Shown here one piece after another: positions 15,101 to 27,222 of a stretch of 64,000 bases of DNA (positions are counted from its first letter, which is position 1; the number at the start of each line of letters is the position of its first letter). Location: NCBI GenBank assembly GCA_964016885.1, contig OZ024740.1, forward strand, positions 803,004-867,003. The letters run 5' to 3'. The notes beneath the pieces were generated by a model, which had not been told where the DNA came from, searched no databases, and saw only the letters and a list, made by a program, of their open reading frames with translations. The DNA comes from Eledone cirrhosa (Eukaryota; Mollusca; Cephalopoda; Octopoda; Eledonidae). Position numbers and translations under genes: made by a program.

Positions 15101-18100
15101 TTTACATTACTCTATATTTACACCACTCTATAATTACATTATTCTATATTTAGATTACTCTATATTTTTATTACTCTATATTTACATTACTTTATATTTA
15201 CATTACTCTTTATTTACACTACTCTATAATTACAAAACTCTATAATTACATTACTCTATATTTACACTACTTTATAATTACATTACTCTATATTTACATT
15301 ACTCTATATTTACACTACTCTATCTTTACACTACTCTATATTTACATTACTCTATATTTACACTACTCTGTATTTACATTACTCTATTTTTATACTACTC
15401 TATATTTACATTACTTTATAATTACATTACTCTATATTTACATTACTCTATATTTACATTACTCTATAATTACATTACTCAATTTTTACATTACTCTAAA
15501 TTAATTTACTCTATATTTACAGTACTCTATATTTACACTACACTATAATTACACTACATTATATTTGCATTACTCTATATTTATACTACTCTATGTATAC
15601 ATTACTCTATATTTACATTACTATATAATTACACTACTCTATATTTATATTACATTATAATTACATTACTCTATATTTACATTACTCTACATTTACATTA
15701 CTCTATAATTACATTACTCTATATTTACACTACTCTATATTTACATTACACTATATTTACACTACTCTATATATACATTATTCTATATTTACATTACTCT
15801 ATAATTACATTACTCTATATTTACATCACTCTATAATTACATTACTTTATATTTACATTACTCTATATTAACATTACTCCATATTTACACTACTTTATAT
15901 TTACATTGCTCTATATTTACAATACTCTATATTTACATTAATCTATATTTACACTACTCTATATTTACATTACACTATATTTCCACTACTCTATATTTAC
16001 ACTACTCTATATTTACATTACTCTATATTTACACTACTCTATAATTACATTACTCTATATTTACATTACTCTATGTTTACACTACTCTATATTTAGATTA
16101 CTCTATAATTACATTACTCTATATTTACATTACTCTATAATTACATTACTCTATATTTACACTACTCTATATTTACACTACTCTATAATTACACTAATTT
16201 ATATTTACATTATTCTATAATTATACTACTCTATATATACATTACTCTATATTTACATTACTCTATATTTACATTACTCTATAATTACATTACTCCATAT
16301 TACACTACTCTATATTTACATTACTCTACATTTACATTACTCTATAATTACATTATTTTATATTTACACTACTCTATATTTACATTACTCTATATTTACA
16401 GTACTCAATAATTACATTACTCTGTATTTACACTACTCTATATTTACATTACTCTATATTTATACTACTCTATATTTACATTACTTTATAATTACATTAC
16501 TCTATATTTACATTACTCTATAATTACATTACTCAATTTTTACATTACTCTAAATTAAATTACTCTATATTTACAGTACTCTATATTTACACTACACTAC
16601 AATTACACTACATTATATTTGCATTACTCTATATTTATACTACTCTATATATACATTACTCTATATTTACATTACTATATATTTACACTACTCTATATTT
16701 ATATTACATTATAATTACTTTACTCTATATTTACATTACTCTACATTTACATTACTCTATAATTACATTACTCTATATTTACACTACTCTATATTTACAT
16801 TACACTATATTTACACTACTCTATATATACATTATTCTATATTTACATTACTCTATAATTACATTGCTCTATATTTACATCACTCTATAATTACATTACT
16901 CTATATTTACACTACTCTATAATTACATTATTCTATATTTACATTATTCTATATTTTTATTACTCTATTTTTACATTACTCTATATGTTCATTACTCTAT
17001 ATTTACACTACTCTATAATTACAATACTCTATAATTACTTTACTCTGTATTTACTCTATTCTCTATTTAAATTAATCTATATTTACACTATTTTATAATT
17101 ACATTACTCTATAATTAAATTACTCTATATTTACACTACTCTATATTTACACTACTCTATATTTACACTACTCTATATTTACATTACCCTATATTTACAC
17201 TAATCTATATATACATTACTCTATATTTACATTACTCTATAATTACACTACTCTATAATTACATTACTCTATATTTACATTACTCTATAGTTACACTACT
17301 CTATATTTACACTATTCTATATTTACATTACTCTATATTTACATTACTCTATATTTACATTACTCTATATTTACATTACTCTATAATTACATTACTCTAT
17401 ATTTACATTACTCTAAATTAAATTAGTCTATATTTACACTACTCTATATTTACACTACTCTATAATTACACTACTTTATATTTGCATTACTCTACATTTA
17501 TACTACTCTATATATACATTACTCTATATTTACATTACTATATATTTACACTACTCTATATTTATATTACTTTATAATTACATTGCTCTATATTTACATT
17601 ACTCTATATTTTTATTACTCTATATTTAGATTACTTTATGTTCACATTACTCTATATTTACATTACTCTATAATTACAATACTCTATAATTACATTACTC
17701 TATATTTACACTACGCTATATTTACACTACTCTATGTTTACACTACTCTATACTTACATTACTCTATCTTACACTACTCTATATTTACATTACTCTATAT
17801 TTACACTACTCTATATTTACATTACTTTATAATTACATACTCTATATTTACATTACTCTAAATTAAATTACTCTATATTTACAGTACTCTATATTTACAC
17901 TACTCTATAATTACACTAAATTATATTTGCATTACTCTATATTTATACTACTCTATATGTACATTACTCTATATTTACATTACTATATATTGACACTACT
18001 CTATATTTATATTACTTAATAATTACATTAATCTATGTTTACGTTACTCTACATTTACATTACTCTATAATTACATTACTCTATATTTAAACTACTCTAT

Positions 18101-21100
18101 ATTTACATTACACTATATTTACACTACTCTATATATACATTACTATATATTTATATTATTCTATAATTACATTACTCAATATTTACATTACTCTATAATC
18201 ACATTATTTTATATTTACACTACTCTATATTTACACTACTCTATATTTACATTGCTCTATATTTACACTACTCTATATTTACATTACTCTATATTTACAC
18301 TACTCTATATTTACATTACTCTATAATTAAATTACTCTATATTTACACTACTCTATATTTACACTACTCTATATTTACATTACTCTATATTTACACTACT
18401 CTATATTTGCATTACTCTATAATTACATTACTCTATATTTACATTACTCTATATTTACACTACTCTATATTTACATTACTCTATAATTACATTACTCTAT
18501 ATTTACATTACTCTATAATTACATTACTCTATATTTACACTACTCTATATTTACACTACTCTATAATTACACTACTTTATATTTACATTATTCTATATTT
18601 ACACTACTCTATATATACATTACTCTATATTTACATTACTATATATTTACACTACTCTATGTTTATATTACTTTATAATTACATTACTCTATATTTACAT
18701 TACTCTATATTTACACTACTCAATAATTACATTACTCTATATTTACACTACTCTATATTTACATTACTCTATAATTAAATTACTCTATATTTACACTACT
18801 CTATATTTACACTACTCTATATTTACATTACTCTATATTTACACTACTCTATATTTGCATTACTCTATAATTACATTACTCTATATTTACATTACTCTAT
18901 ATTTACACTACTCTATATTTACACTACTCTAAATTAACATTACTCTATATTTATACTACACTATAATTACAATATTCTATAATTACATTACTCTATATTT
19001 ACACTACTCTATATTTACACTACTCTATATTTAGATTACTCTATATTTACATTACTCTATATTTACACTACTCTATAATTACATTATTCTATATTTACAT
19101 TACTCTATATTTTTATTACTCTATTTTTACATTACTCTATATTTACATTACTCTATATTTACACTACTCTATAATTACAATACTCTATAATAACTTTCCT
19201 CTATGTTTACATTACTCTATAATTAAATTACTCTATAATTACATTATTTTATATTTACACTACTCTATATTTACACTACTCTATATTAACATTATTTTAT
19301 ATTTACACTCCTCTATATTTACATTGCTCTATATTTACACTACTCTATATTTACACTATTCTCTATTTACACTACTCTATATTTACATTACACTATATTT
19401 ACACTACTCTATATATACATTACTCTATATTTACATTACTCTATATTTACACTACTCTATATTTACACTTCTCTATATTTACATTCCTTTATATTTACAT
19501 TACTCTATATTTACATTACTCTATAATTACATTACTCCATATTTACATTACTCTATATTTACATTACCCAATATTTACATTACTCTATAATTACATTACT
19601 CTATATTTACATTACTCTATATATACATTACTCTATATTTACACTACTCTATATTTACATTACTCTATAATTACATTACTCTATATTTACAATACTCTAT
19701 AATTACATTACTATATATTTACATTACTCTAAATTAAATTACTCTATATTTACACTACTCTATATTTACATTACTCTATATTTACACTACTCTATATTTA
19801 CACTACTCTATATTTACATTACTCTATATTTACACTACTCTATATTTACACTACTCTATAATTACATTACTCTATATTTACATTACTCTATAATTACATT
19901 ACTCCATATTTACATTACTCTATATTTACATTACTTTATAATTACATTACTCTATATTTACATAACTCTAAATTAAATTACTCTATATTTACACTACTCT
20001 ATATTTACACTACTCTATAATTACATTATTCTATAATTACATTACTCTATATTTACACTACTTTATATTTACACTACTCTATATTTACATTACACTATAT
20101 TTACACTACTCTATATATACATTACTCTATATTTACATTACTCTATAATTACACTACTCTATATTTACATTACTCTATATTTTCACTACTCTATATTTAC
20201 ACTACTCTATAATTACACTACTTTATATTTACATTATTCTATATTTACACTACTCTATATTTATATTACTTTATAATTACATTATTCTATATTTACATTA
20301 CTCTACATTTACATTACTCTATAATTACATTACTCTATATTTACACTACTCTATATTTACACTACTCTATATTTACACTACTCTATATTTACATTACTCT
20401 ATATTTACATTACTCTATATTTACATTACTCTATATTTACATTACTCTATATTTACACTACTCTATAATTACAATACTCTATAATTACATTACTCTATAT
20501 TTACATTACTCTATAATTACATTACTCTATATTTACATTACTCTATATTTACATTACTCTATATTTACATTACTCTATAATTACATTACTCTATATTTAC
20601 ACTACTCTATCAATAAACTACTTTATATTTGCATTAGTCTATATTTATACTACTCTAAATATACATTACTCTATATTTACATTACTATATATTTACACTA
20701 CTCTATATTTATATTACTTTATAATTACATTACTCTATATTTACATTACTCTACATTTACATTACTCTATAATTACATTACTCTATATTTACACTACTCT
20801 ATATTTACACTACTCTATATTTACATTACTCTACTTTATATTTACATTATTCTATATTTACACTACTCTATATTTATATTACTTTATAATTAAATTACTC
20901 TATATTTACATTACCCTACATTTACATTACTCTATAATTACATTACTCTATATTTACACTACTCTGTATTTACATTACTCTATATTTACACTACTCTATA
21001 TTTACACTATTCTATATTTACACTACTCTATATTTACATTACTCTATATTTACATTACTCTATATTTACACTACTCTATAATTACATTATTCTATATTTA

Positions 21101-21788
21101 CATTACTCTATATTTTTATTACTCTATATTTACATTACTCTATAATTACATTACTCTATATTTACACTACTCTATATTTACATTACTCTATATTTACCCT
21201 ACTCTATAATTACATTACTCTATATTTACACTACTTTATATTTACACTACTCTATATTTACATTACTCTATATTTATATCACTCTATAATTACATTTTTC
21301 TATAATTACATTAATCTATATTTACACTACTCTATATTGATATTACTCTATATTTACACTACTCTATAATTACAATACTCTATAATTACATTACTCTATA
21401 TTTACACTACTCTACAATTAGATTACTCTATAATTAAATTACTCTATATTTACACTACTCTATATTTACACTACTCTATATTTACACTACTCTATATTTA
21501 CATTACACTATATTTACACTATTCTATATATACATTACTCTATATTTACATTAATTTATAATTACATTACTCTATATTTACATTACTCTATATTTACATT
21601 ACTCTATATTTACATTACTCTATATTTATTTACACTACTCTATATTTACATTACTCTATATTTACACTAATCTATATTTACACTACTCTATATTTACATT
21701 ACTCTATATTTACATTACTCTATAATTACATTACTCTATATTTACATTACTCTATATTTACATTACTCTATATTTACATTATTCTATA

Positions 21789-21987
21789 TATAGTACTATA
21801 TTTTCAAAATAAAGCCTTTATCTCCAAAAACTATCTCACCTAATATGTAATCAATGAGATTTTGATATTATTTATTTTCAGAACAATACCTTAACATCAG
21901 TATGAGCGACCAGTTACGGCTGGTTTGAACAGATAGAGATGAGATAATTCTGGCTGGACATGGCCGGTTTAAATACTAAATGATTAA
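21789..21987 (-). mobile_element. Diverged piggyBac-type MITE, body and one end
   Basis: This flank aligns along its length with the reverse complement of the intact MITE at 28871-29081. Shared blocks include ACTATATTTTCA against ATTATATTTTCA, GAGATTTTGATATTA against AAGATTTTGACATTA, ACAATACCTTAAC against ATAATACCTTAAC, and GAGATAATTCTGGC in both. It ends TTTAAATACTAAATGATTAA where the intact copy has TTTAAATGCTAAAGGGTTAA, so the terminus is mutated but recognisable, with TTAA at 21984-21987. The other terminus, which should lie left of the 16-bp seed, is absent. Confidence 0.8.
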
Positions 21988-22053
21988 TGACTAAAAGAGC
22001 CTTTTAACCTACCTGCTTTCTACTTTGAAAAATGTTAATAATGTTTAGATTCC
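21988..22053. other. Short intronic or upstream spacer
   Basis: Unique-looking AT-rich DNA between the MITE remnant and the SINE fragment. No feature seen. Confidence 0.5.
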
Positions 22054-22153
22054 ATTATAACAAAACTTACGGGGTTGATAATATAAAGTACCAGTAATGT
22101 ACTGGGTAATTACTGGCCTTGTGCCAAAAGTAGAAACAATTATAACAAAACTT
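22054..22153 (+). mobile_element. 5'-truncated SINE with 15-bp target duplication
   Basis: ATTATAACAAAACTT is present at 22054-22068 and again, identical, at 22139-22153. Between them, 22069-22138 matches the 3' part of the SINE at 533-723 (GTTGATAATATAAAGTACC, then TTGTGCCAAAAGTAGAAAC). A perfect direct repeat around a truncated element is the mark of target-primed insertion by LINE machinery. The copy lies about 40 bp upstream of the exon at 22191. Confidence 0.85.
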
Positions 22154-22190
22154 TTCATCAAATATATTCCAAATGTTTCATATTCTGCAG

Positions 22191-22348
22191 TTCTGTTCTC
22201 CAAAGATAATCAACCAGTTTTAGACCTGATTCAGACAGAATCGCAAACAAATTTCTCACCTATAAAGTTTGCTAACAGCTACTGGGACTACAATGCCTTC
22301 TCGTTTCTAATGTCATCAGGTGCAATTAGTGAAGCTGTTATTGTCAAG
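22191..22348 (+). CDS. Exon of an unidentified split gene (exon a)
   Basis: The exon is preceded by CATATTCTGCAG, a pyrimidine-containing 3' splice site, and followed by AAG|GTCTGT, a good 5' splice site. The frame open across it starts with the last two bases of a split codon (phase 1 in) and ends on a full codon (phase 0 out). It encodes about 52 residues, among them VLFSKDNQPVLDLIQ and FANSYWDYNAFSFLMSSG, with a protein-like mix of residues unlike the surrounding DNA. The open frame runs upstream to an ATG at 22097, but that part lies in the SINE and its target repeat and is probably intron. I do not recognise the family. The next exon in phase is 22725-22791. An earlier exon is required and is not visible in the window. 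Confidence 0.6.
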
Positions 22349-22474
22349 GTCTGTATTTTAATTCTTCATGCCATAGCTTAATTCTAAAACTGATAATTTA
22401 TCTATTTAGATTATCAGGAATAATTAAGACAAATAAAATATTTAAATTGGGATTTATTAATTTCTTTTGTTGTT

Positions 22475-22715
22475 AGTAATTTGATTTAAATTTATATATT
22501 TTTTTTTAGTTTTATTTAAATTTCTATAATTTTTAAAATTTTATCCAAATTTCTATAATTTTTTTAATTTGATTTAAATTTCTATATTTTTTTTAGTTTT
22601 ATTTAAATTTCTATATATTCTTTTTTAGTTTCATTTAAATTTCTATAATATTTTTAATCTGATTTAAATTTCTATAATTTTTTAAATTTGATTTAAATTT
22701 CTATAATTTTCTTTT
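22475..22715 (+). repeat. 29-bp minisatellite in intron, ~8 copies
   Basis: AAATTTCTAT recurs at 22518, 22547, 22576, 22605, 22637, 22666 and 22695, with a variant at 22488, giving a period of 29 bp (one step of 32). The unit is a GATTTAAATTTCTATAATTT core plus a T-rich spacer. The T-rich run lies upstream of the 3' splice site at 22724 and may add to its pyrimidine tract. Confidence 0.85.
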
Positions 22716-22724
22716 AAACTTCAG

Positions 22725-22791
22725 GTGCTCCTTGAATGTGCTTATAAAAATGATACATTGATGTATAATTACTCAGTTCCTATAGAGAAAG
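22725..22791 (+). CDS. Exon of the split gene (exon b)
   Basis: TTTTCTTTTAAACTTCAG precedes the exon and AAAG|GTCAGT follows it. It enters in phase 0, matching the phase-0 exit of exon a, and leaves after one base of a codon (phase 1). The 22 whole codons read VLLECAYKNDTLMYNYSV plus PIEK. It has one Cys and two Asn-X-Ser/Thr sites (NDT, NYS), which fits an extracellular or lumenal segment, though that is weak evidence. The family is not recognised. Confidence 0.6.
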
Positions 22792-22799
22792 GTCAGTAC

Positions 22800-22935
22800 T
22801 AACATATGTGTACATATATATATAATATATATAATATATATATCATATATGTGTACATACATATATAATTTATATATATAATATATATATAATACATATA
22901 TATATAATTTATATATATAATATATATTCAGTAGT
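22800..22935. repeat. TA-rich microsatellite
   Basis: Irregular ATATATGTGTACATACATAT and TATAATTTATATATATAA blocks. The same motifs recur in longer form at 24285-24540, so the two tracts are related. Confidence 0.85.
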
Positions 22936-23429
22936 TAAGCAAATCAAGACCACAAGCTCACATATAAGACATTAGTCGAAAAGTATCAACATTAACTGCA
23001 GTTTAATATAAAAAAGGGGTAATAATGTCAGTTTACAATTGTTTCACTACTCCATATAATGTTTCTGGATCAATCGATGGTAATATTGTTATTGATTTGG
23101 TTCAGAGAAAGATAATTAACATAGAATAATATTATGGAACAGGTCCTCAGAACTTAAAGTTAGATAATGAAAATATTAATATTTATAAAGTAGAAATAAA
23201 AATAAAATAAAATAAGAGGGTTACGTGTCTGTAAATAATCGTCAGATTAGCAGGTCCCTTGGCACTGGAAAATTCAAGTGTATGGTATAAAGAAACGTTA
23301 CATATCTGTCGAGGCTGAAGGTAAACAATGCCGTCTAACGCACAACAAAATGGCTTCTTGTAGGGAAATTACCTTATTGTACAGAGATGGGTTTCAGGGG
23401 AGGCAACTCCTTGAAGATCCAAGTGCGAC
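22936..23429. other. Intronic DNA, no recognised gene
   Basis: AT-rich to about 23215, then more balanced composition from about 23220. A 64-codon frame at 23278-23472 resembles nothing I know and has no splice sites that fit the exon phases. The balanced part may be 3' flank of the Penelope-like remnant on the minus strand. Confidence 0.5.
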
Positions 23430-23534
23430 AATGAGAGTTGTAACTAAGATAATGAAAAGAGGTAGCTTATAGGTAAAGTTATAATGAGATATGTGACTAA
23501 GATAATGCTAAGGAGGTAACTTATAGGTGTTTAC
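23430..23534 (+). repeat. Two-copy direct repeat
   Basis: ACTAAGATAATG followed by an AGGTAGCTTATAGGT or AGGTAACTTATAGGT block occurs twice, about 56 bp apart, once in each half of the interval. The copies differ at several bases. It lies just 3' of the Penelope-like ORF as read on the minus strand. Confidence 0.65.
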
Positions 23535-23582
23535 GTGGAGGACTAAATATGTTTTAATTTGTTAGTTATAGTAAATGATAGG

Positions 23583-24272
23583 CTAAGGTGGGTCAAATAT
23601 TCTGTTAGCAAAGGAGCTCGCTCTGCGGTGGTGGCAGTTGATGACCAACTCATTCCTGTCATTTATGGGGGGTGGCCTTGACAGAGTTATGTGATAGGCC
23701 TCGGTGAGACAGAGATCGCAACAATTTCTTCTCCCATTAAACGCTGGAGATCTAGCCAAGATAACCCAAGTTAGTGAGTGTTCAATGTTGGCTAGTTTAA
23801 GGTTTTTAACGAGCCTAGCTAGAGAAGTAGAGCATCTATGGCCAGGGTCGTGGAAGGAAAATGAGTGCGCGTTATATCGAACCTTAAATGGGTTAGATTT
23901 AGAGCCAATATAGGAGTTAGTAGATGAGGCCATTCTAACGATGCACCTATATACGATATTGGGCGTAAGGCACTGCCCGTTAAGCAGGCATGCAGTGGGG
24001 TTACGGCAGTTGCAATTAGGATTGCGATTAATGGGAGGAGGGTTGTTTAAACTATGCGGCTGGTGTGTACTAGAGGCATTGGAGGGGGGAGTTCTGCTAC
24101 TAGGATAAGTATTGGTGTGGTTGCGTGGTGTACTTATAGGGGGTGGTGGTGTCACAGGGGGGGGGGGAGTTATATTTTTTTAGTTTATGATGGTTGCTAA
24201 ATGCGATGTGGTTAGCTAAGTTCGGTGTGGTGGAGAAGGAGATTTTTATATTGTTTTTATTAAAGAGTTTGT
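23583..24272 (-). pseudogene. Penelope-like retroelement, GIY-YIG endonuclease remnant
   Basis: A 190-codon minus-strand frame (24155 down to 23583) reads like the C-terminus of Penelope-like element polyproteins: a Cys-rich linker (C48, C50, C56, C62 in CNCRNPTACLLNGQC), then IVYR at 67-70 and YIG at 82-84 standing for the GIY and YIG motifs, Arg93 in KVRY, and Glu152 in LCLTEAY as the likely metal ligand. The domain nicks DNA to prime retrotransposition. Just upstream (about 24272-24180) another frame encodes NNIKISFSTTPNL, which resembles the end of the RT region. That frame hits TAA near an A/T run and an 11-base C run (24157-24167), so a frameshift separates the parts. The catalytic RT is missing, so this is a 5'-truncated dead copy. 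The frame's GTG start is not a real start. Confidence 0.75.
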
Positions 24273-24284
24273 AATATCTATGGT

Positions 24285-24540
24285 TTTATATATATATATA
24301 TATATATATAATACATACATATATAATTTATATATATAATACATATATCATATATGTGTACATACATATATATATAATTTATATATATAATATATATATC
24401 ATATATGTGTACATATACATATATATATAATTTATATATATAATATATATATATATATAATACATATATATATATAATTTATATATAAAATATATATATA
24501 TTATATGTCTACATATATATATATATAATTTATATATACT
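24285..24540. repeat. TA-rich microsatellite and minisatellite
   Basis: (TA)n interrupted by repeated ATATATAATTTATATATATA and ATATATCATATATGTGTACA blocks, similar to 22800-22935. It sits directly upstream of the Penelope-like remnant and ends at the ACTAGCTGACG start of the next repeat. Confidence 0.9.
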
Positions 24541-25680
24541 AGCTGACGTACCCAGCTTCGCCTGGGTAAACAGATGATAAGAGAAGACAGGTAAAAGAGA
24601 ACATGACTGTATTGGATGTTTGTCTGGTTACAGTATGAGGCGAGTCCATGGTGTCTGTGTGATACAGAAAACAGTAAAAAAAAATCTTCCAGATATACCA
24701 GATTTTTCGTTGTATCGTTTGTGCATAGTATATGAACAATTCTAGGTGCCCCCACCTAGAATAGTGACCTCTAGGAGATTATTCATCTTCTGCCTGACTG
24801 TAAAACGTGTATCATTGCATAGACGTGGTTGTTCCACGTTTCTCAAAAGGATGATGGAAGTTCCAATCTTTTATATTATATGTAGATATAGATATAGATA
24901 ATTAATATAAAAAATGATGCTCAGCCAGTTCGTCTTTAACCATCGCAGCACGCCGTCGCTGCTTGGCTCCAGTGTTTCGTTGGCGTCATTCAGCCAGCTC
25001 CTCTTCTTTCATGGCGGCACATCTTCGCCTCTGAAGTTCGGTGTTCCGATGGTGCTGTTCGGGCCCGTTTTTCTTCATTCCTGGCTGCACGCCGTCGCCG
25101 CTGTAGTTCACTGTTTGATAAAGTCGAACTGCTTTTATTATCAGTATTCACTTCGAGCAATTGTCAAAAAATGACACAATAATAAATATAAAAGATGTCT
25201 GTCAATGTAAAAAAATGTCCCTATTTACTCCCTTCACAACTCTGTGTATGTTAGACTGACAGACAGGCACACAGACAGATAAACTGCGTGGCGATTGTGG
25301 AACGCCCCACGTACACACACATACACGCATGGAAACGCGCACATGCATGCAAACTTACACACACACCCGTGCACTTACACACACTTACACACTCACACAT
25401 GTTGATAGTTTTTACTTTCTGTGGAACGCTGCACGCACGCACACACACACATAAACATACGCGCACGTACATACACACGCACACATGGTAATAGTTACAG
25501 CGTTCACTTTGCCTCTCTGTTTCTTACTCTCCCCTCTCACTCCCTCATTGGCATTATGCATATTAATTTAAGTTTGGCGTCATTGAGGTGGGCAGAGTCG
25601 TTTGAAACCTATGAACCAATGATAATCGAGAATTATGACACACGGAATACTGACGTTAAAATTAATATATAGATAATATA
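24541..25680. repeat. Unclassified dispersed-repeat-like segment
   Basis: It begins TAGCTGACGTACCCAGCTTC and contains a hairpin, ACCCAG-CTTCGC-CTGGGT (24550-24567). ACTAGCTG-ACCC-GGC-TTCGCC-GGGT starts are common at the ends of dispersed repeats in invertebrates, so I read this as the end of such an element. It then has a GC-rich part with CGCCGTCGC twice (24950-25110), a CA-rich tract and an AT-rich end. Short frames here, for example 24914-25174, look like chance. Both outer borders touch TA-rich sequence. Confidence 0.45.
25305..25490 (+). repeat. CA-rich microsatellite
   Basis: Impure (AC)n with ACACAC, GCACGC and CATGCATGC interruptions, in two parts separated by unique DNA at about 25400-25430. 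Cys/Val-rich and His/Thr-rich short frames on the two strands are products of the simple repeat. Confidence 0.85.
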
Positions 25681-25689
25681 TATATCATA

Positions 25690-27222
25690 ATTCTGTCTGA
25701 ACAACGGTGCTACTCCAGAACAGTGGAAAACTGCCAGTGTCGTTCCTCTGTTCAAAAAGGGTGACCGCACATCACCTGTGAACTATCGTCCAGTCAGTCT
25801 TACTAGCTGCATTGCCAAACTGATGGAATCCTGTGTCAGAGAAACACTTTGGAACTTCTGGAACTCTCACAGTCTTATCCGGCCCTAGCAATTTGGGTTT
25901 ATCCCTAACTCCAGCTACTGTGATCAACTTATCGAGTTTCTTGAAGACATCACCCGGATCACTGATGGCGGCTCATGGGTGGATGTTGTTTACCTTGACT
26001 TTGCTAAAGCTTTCAATTCTGTGCCATACAAAAGACATGACAAAACTCTCTGCAATGGGTGTGAAGCATGACCTTTTTAACTGGTTGAAGTTCTTCATTC
26101 TCAGTCGAAGAGAGGAAGTGACGGTTCTAGGACAGCATTCTTGACTGTATGAGATGTCATCTGATGTACCACAGGGATCTGTTTTTGGTCCCCTTTTGTT
26201 TGTGGCATATATTAATGATATAGATGCCAACTTAAAGAATGCCACAGTACTGAAATATGCAAATGAAATCAGGCTGTACCTTGAGATAAAAAGGACAGAT
26301 CCTGAACACTATAGATCTTTCCTGCAATCAGACCTGGTCACAATGCAACAATGGATCACAGACTGGCAACTCAAGTTGGCTGTGGACAAGTGTACCACCA
26401 TGCATTTTGGGAGTAAAAACCCAGCGTCCACATACTCCCTCCACAACACTAATATCAAGATGTCTTTTTGTGAACATGACCTGGGCATTACGGTCAGCAG
26501 CAATTTGCGTTGGACAAAGCACGTCTCTAAAATTCTCAAGAAGGCCGAGGGTGTCTTAGCATCACTCAGCAAGACCTTTGTCAGCCGCTCTCCAGCTATC
26601 TATTTAAAGCTTTACGTAGCTATGGTGCGGCCACACTTGGAATTTGCATCACCAGTCTGGAACCCCTATCTTGCTCAGTATATTGACTACCTGGAAACTG
26701 TTCAGAGACGTTCAACCAAGCCAATACCCTCCATCAGGCATCTACCATACTCTGAACGCCTTGCTTCCCTGGGCATGGATACATTGAAGCTCCGACGTCT
26801 GGCAACTGACTTGGTAAACACCCACAAAATTGTTAACCATCTTGCCAACAATAACCCTGAGCACTTTTTTGAATTCCATGTGTCTAACACACGTGGACAT
26901 ACCTACAATGTCAGAAAACAGCACAGCTCCCATGACTTTCAGAAACATTTTTTCACGCCCAGAGTTGCTGAAGCATGGAACAACTACCTGCATCAGTTGT
27001 TAGCTGTCGAGACACTGCATTCTTTAAAACCTCCAGGCTTCCTGAAATTTGCCAACACTACAACTGATATCCCCCCTCCATACACACGCACACATGTATA
27101 TCATGACTCATACACTGTACACCTTCCTGACATTTGTACATTCTATTCACTATACATGCATCTTTGATGAGTTGTAGTGCACCTGAGCACTGTACACAAT
27201 AATTTCATTATTATTATTAACA
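25690..27222 (+). pseudogene. 5'-truncated non-LTR retrotransposon, reverse transcriptase remnant
   Basis: The translation has reverse transcriptase motifs in order: NYRPVSL (from 25781), YLDFAKAFNSVP (from 25991), VPQGSVFGPLLF (from 26166) and YANE (26256-26267). The C-terminal part has WQLKLAVDKC and a QRR...LPYSERL region typical of CR1/jockey-group LINEs. Damage is plain: TAG at 25886-25888, a frameshift near 26034-26037 and TGA at 26142-26144. The catalytic YADD is YANE, and FDSV is FNSV, so two catalytic Asp positions are lost. The 5' part with the endonuclease is absent. The last 337 codons (26154-27167) stay open. The 3' tail (TTGATGAGTTGTAGTGCACC, then TTATTATTA) is shared with 1-81 and 28250-28320. 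Confidence 0.85.

Larger units (their letters stand above)
2228..21788 (+). repeat. 16-bp tandem array, 19.6 kb
   Basis: About 1,220 head-to-tail copies of CTCTATATTTACATTA. Common variants have ACACTA for ACATTA, ATAATT for ATATTT, or ATATAT for ATATTT. The + strand is almost free of G apart from two short inverted blocks. Longer blocks recur, such as the segment near 7800-8050 again near 9740-9990 (offset 1,939) and segments 3,499 bp apart near 8530 and 12030, so unequal exchange or segmental duplication has shaped the array. Short open frames arise because 16 is 1 modulo 3 and the consensus lacks stops; variant units with CTATAA close them. They are not considered genes. The right edge joins a MITE remnant that probably supplied the monomer. 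Confidence 0.95.

Noticed and set aside
3236..19590. Short + frames (63-123 codons) in the 16-bp array
   Set aside because: Same cause: a stop-free 16-bp unit. They end wherever a variant unit supplies TAA. No independent coding evidence.
2228..21788. Centromere or telomere repeat
   Set aside because: The unit is not a known telomere motif, and nothing in the sequence shows centromere function. Array length alone is not enough.
22097..22190. ATG start for exon a at 22097
   Set aside because: This part lies in a SINE fragment and its target duplication, and a good 3' splice site stands at 22190. It is more likely intron.
23220..23330. Hammerhead ribozyme linked to the Penelope-like element
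   Set aside because: CTGACGA-like and CTGTCGAGG stretches are present, but I could not find the matching GAAAC core and stems at proper spacing.
24914..25174. 86-codon frame (24914-25174) in the unclassified repeat
   Set aside because: No recognisable motif, no splice phase match, and it lies in a repeat-like, locally GC-rich stretch with internal duplications.
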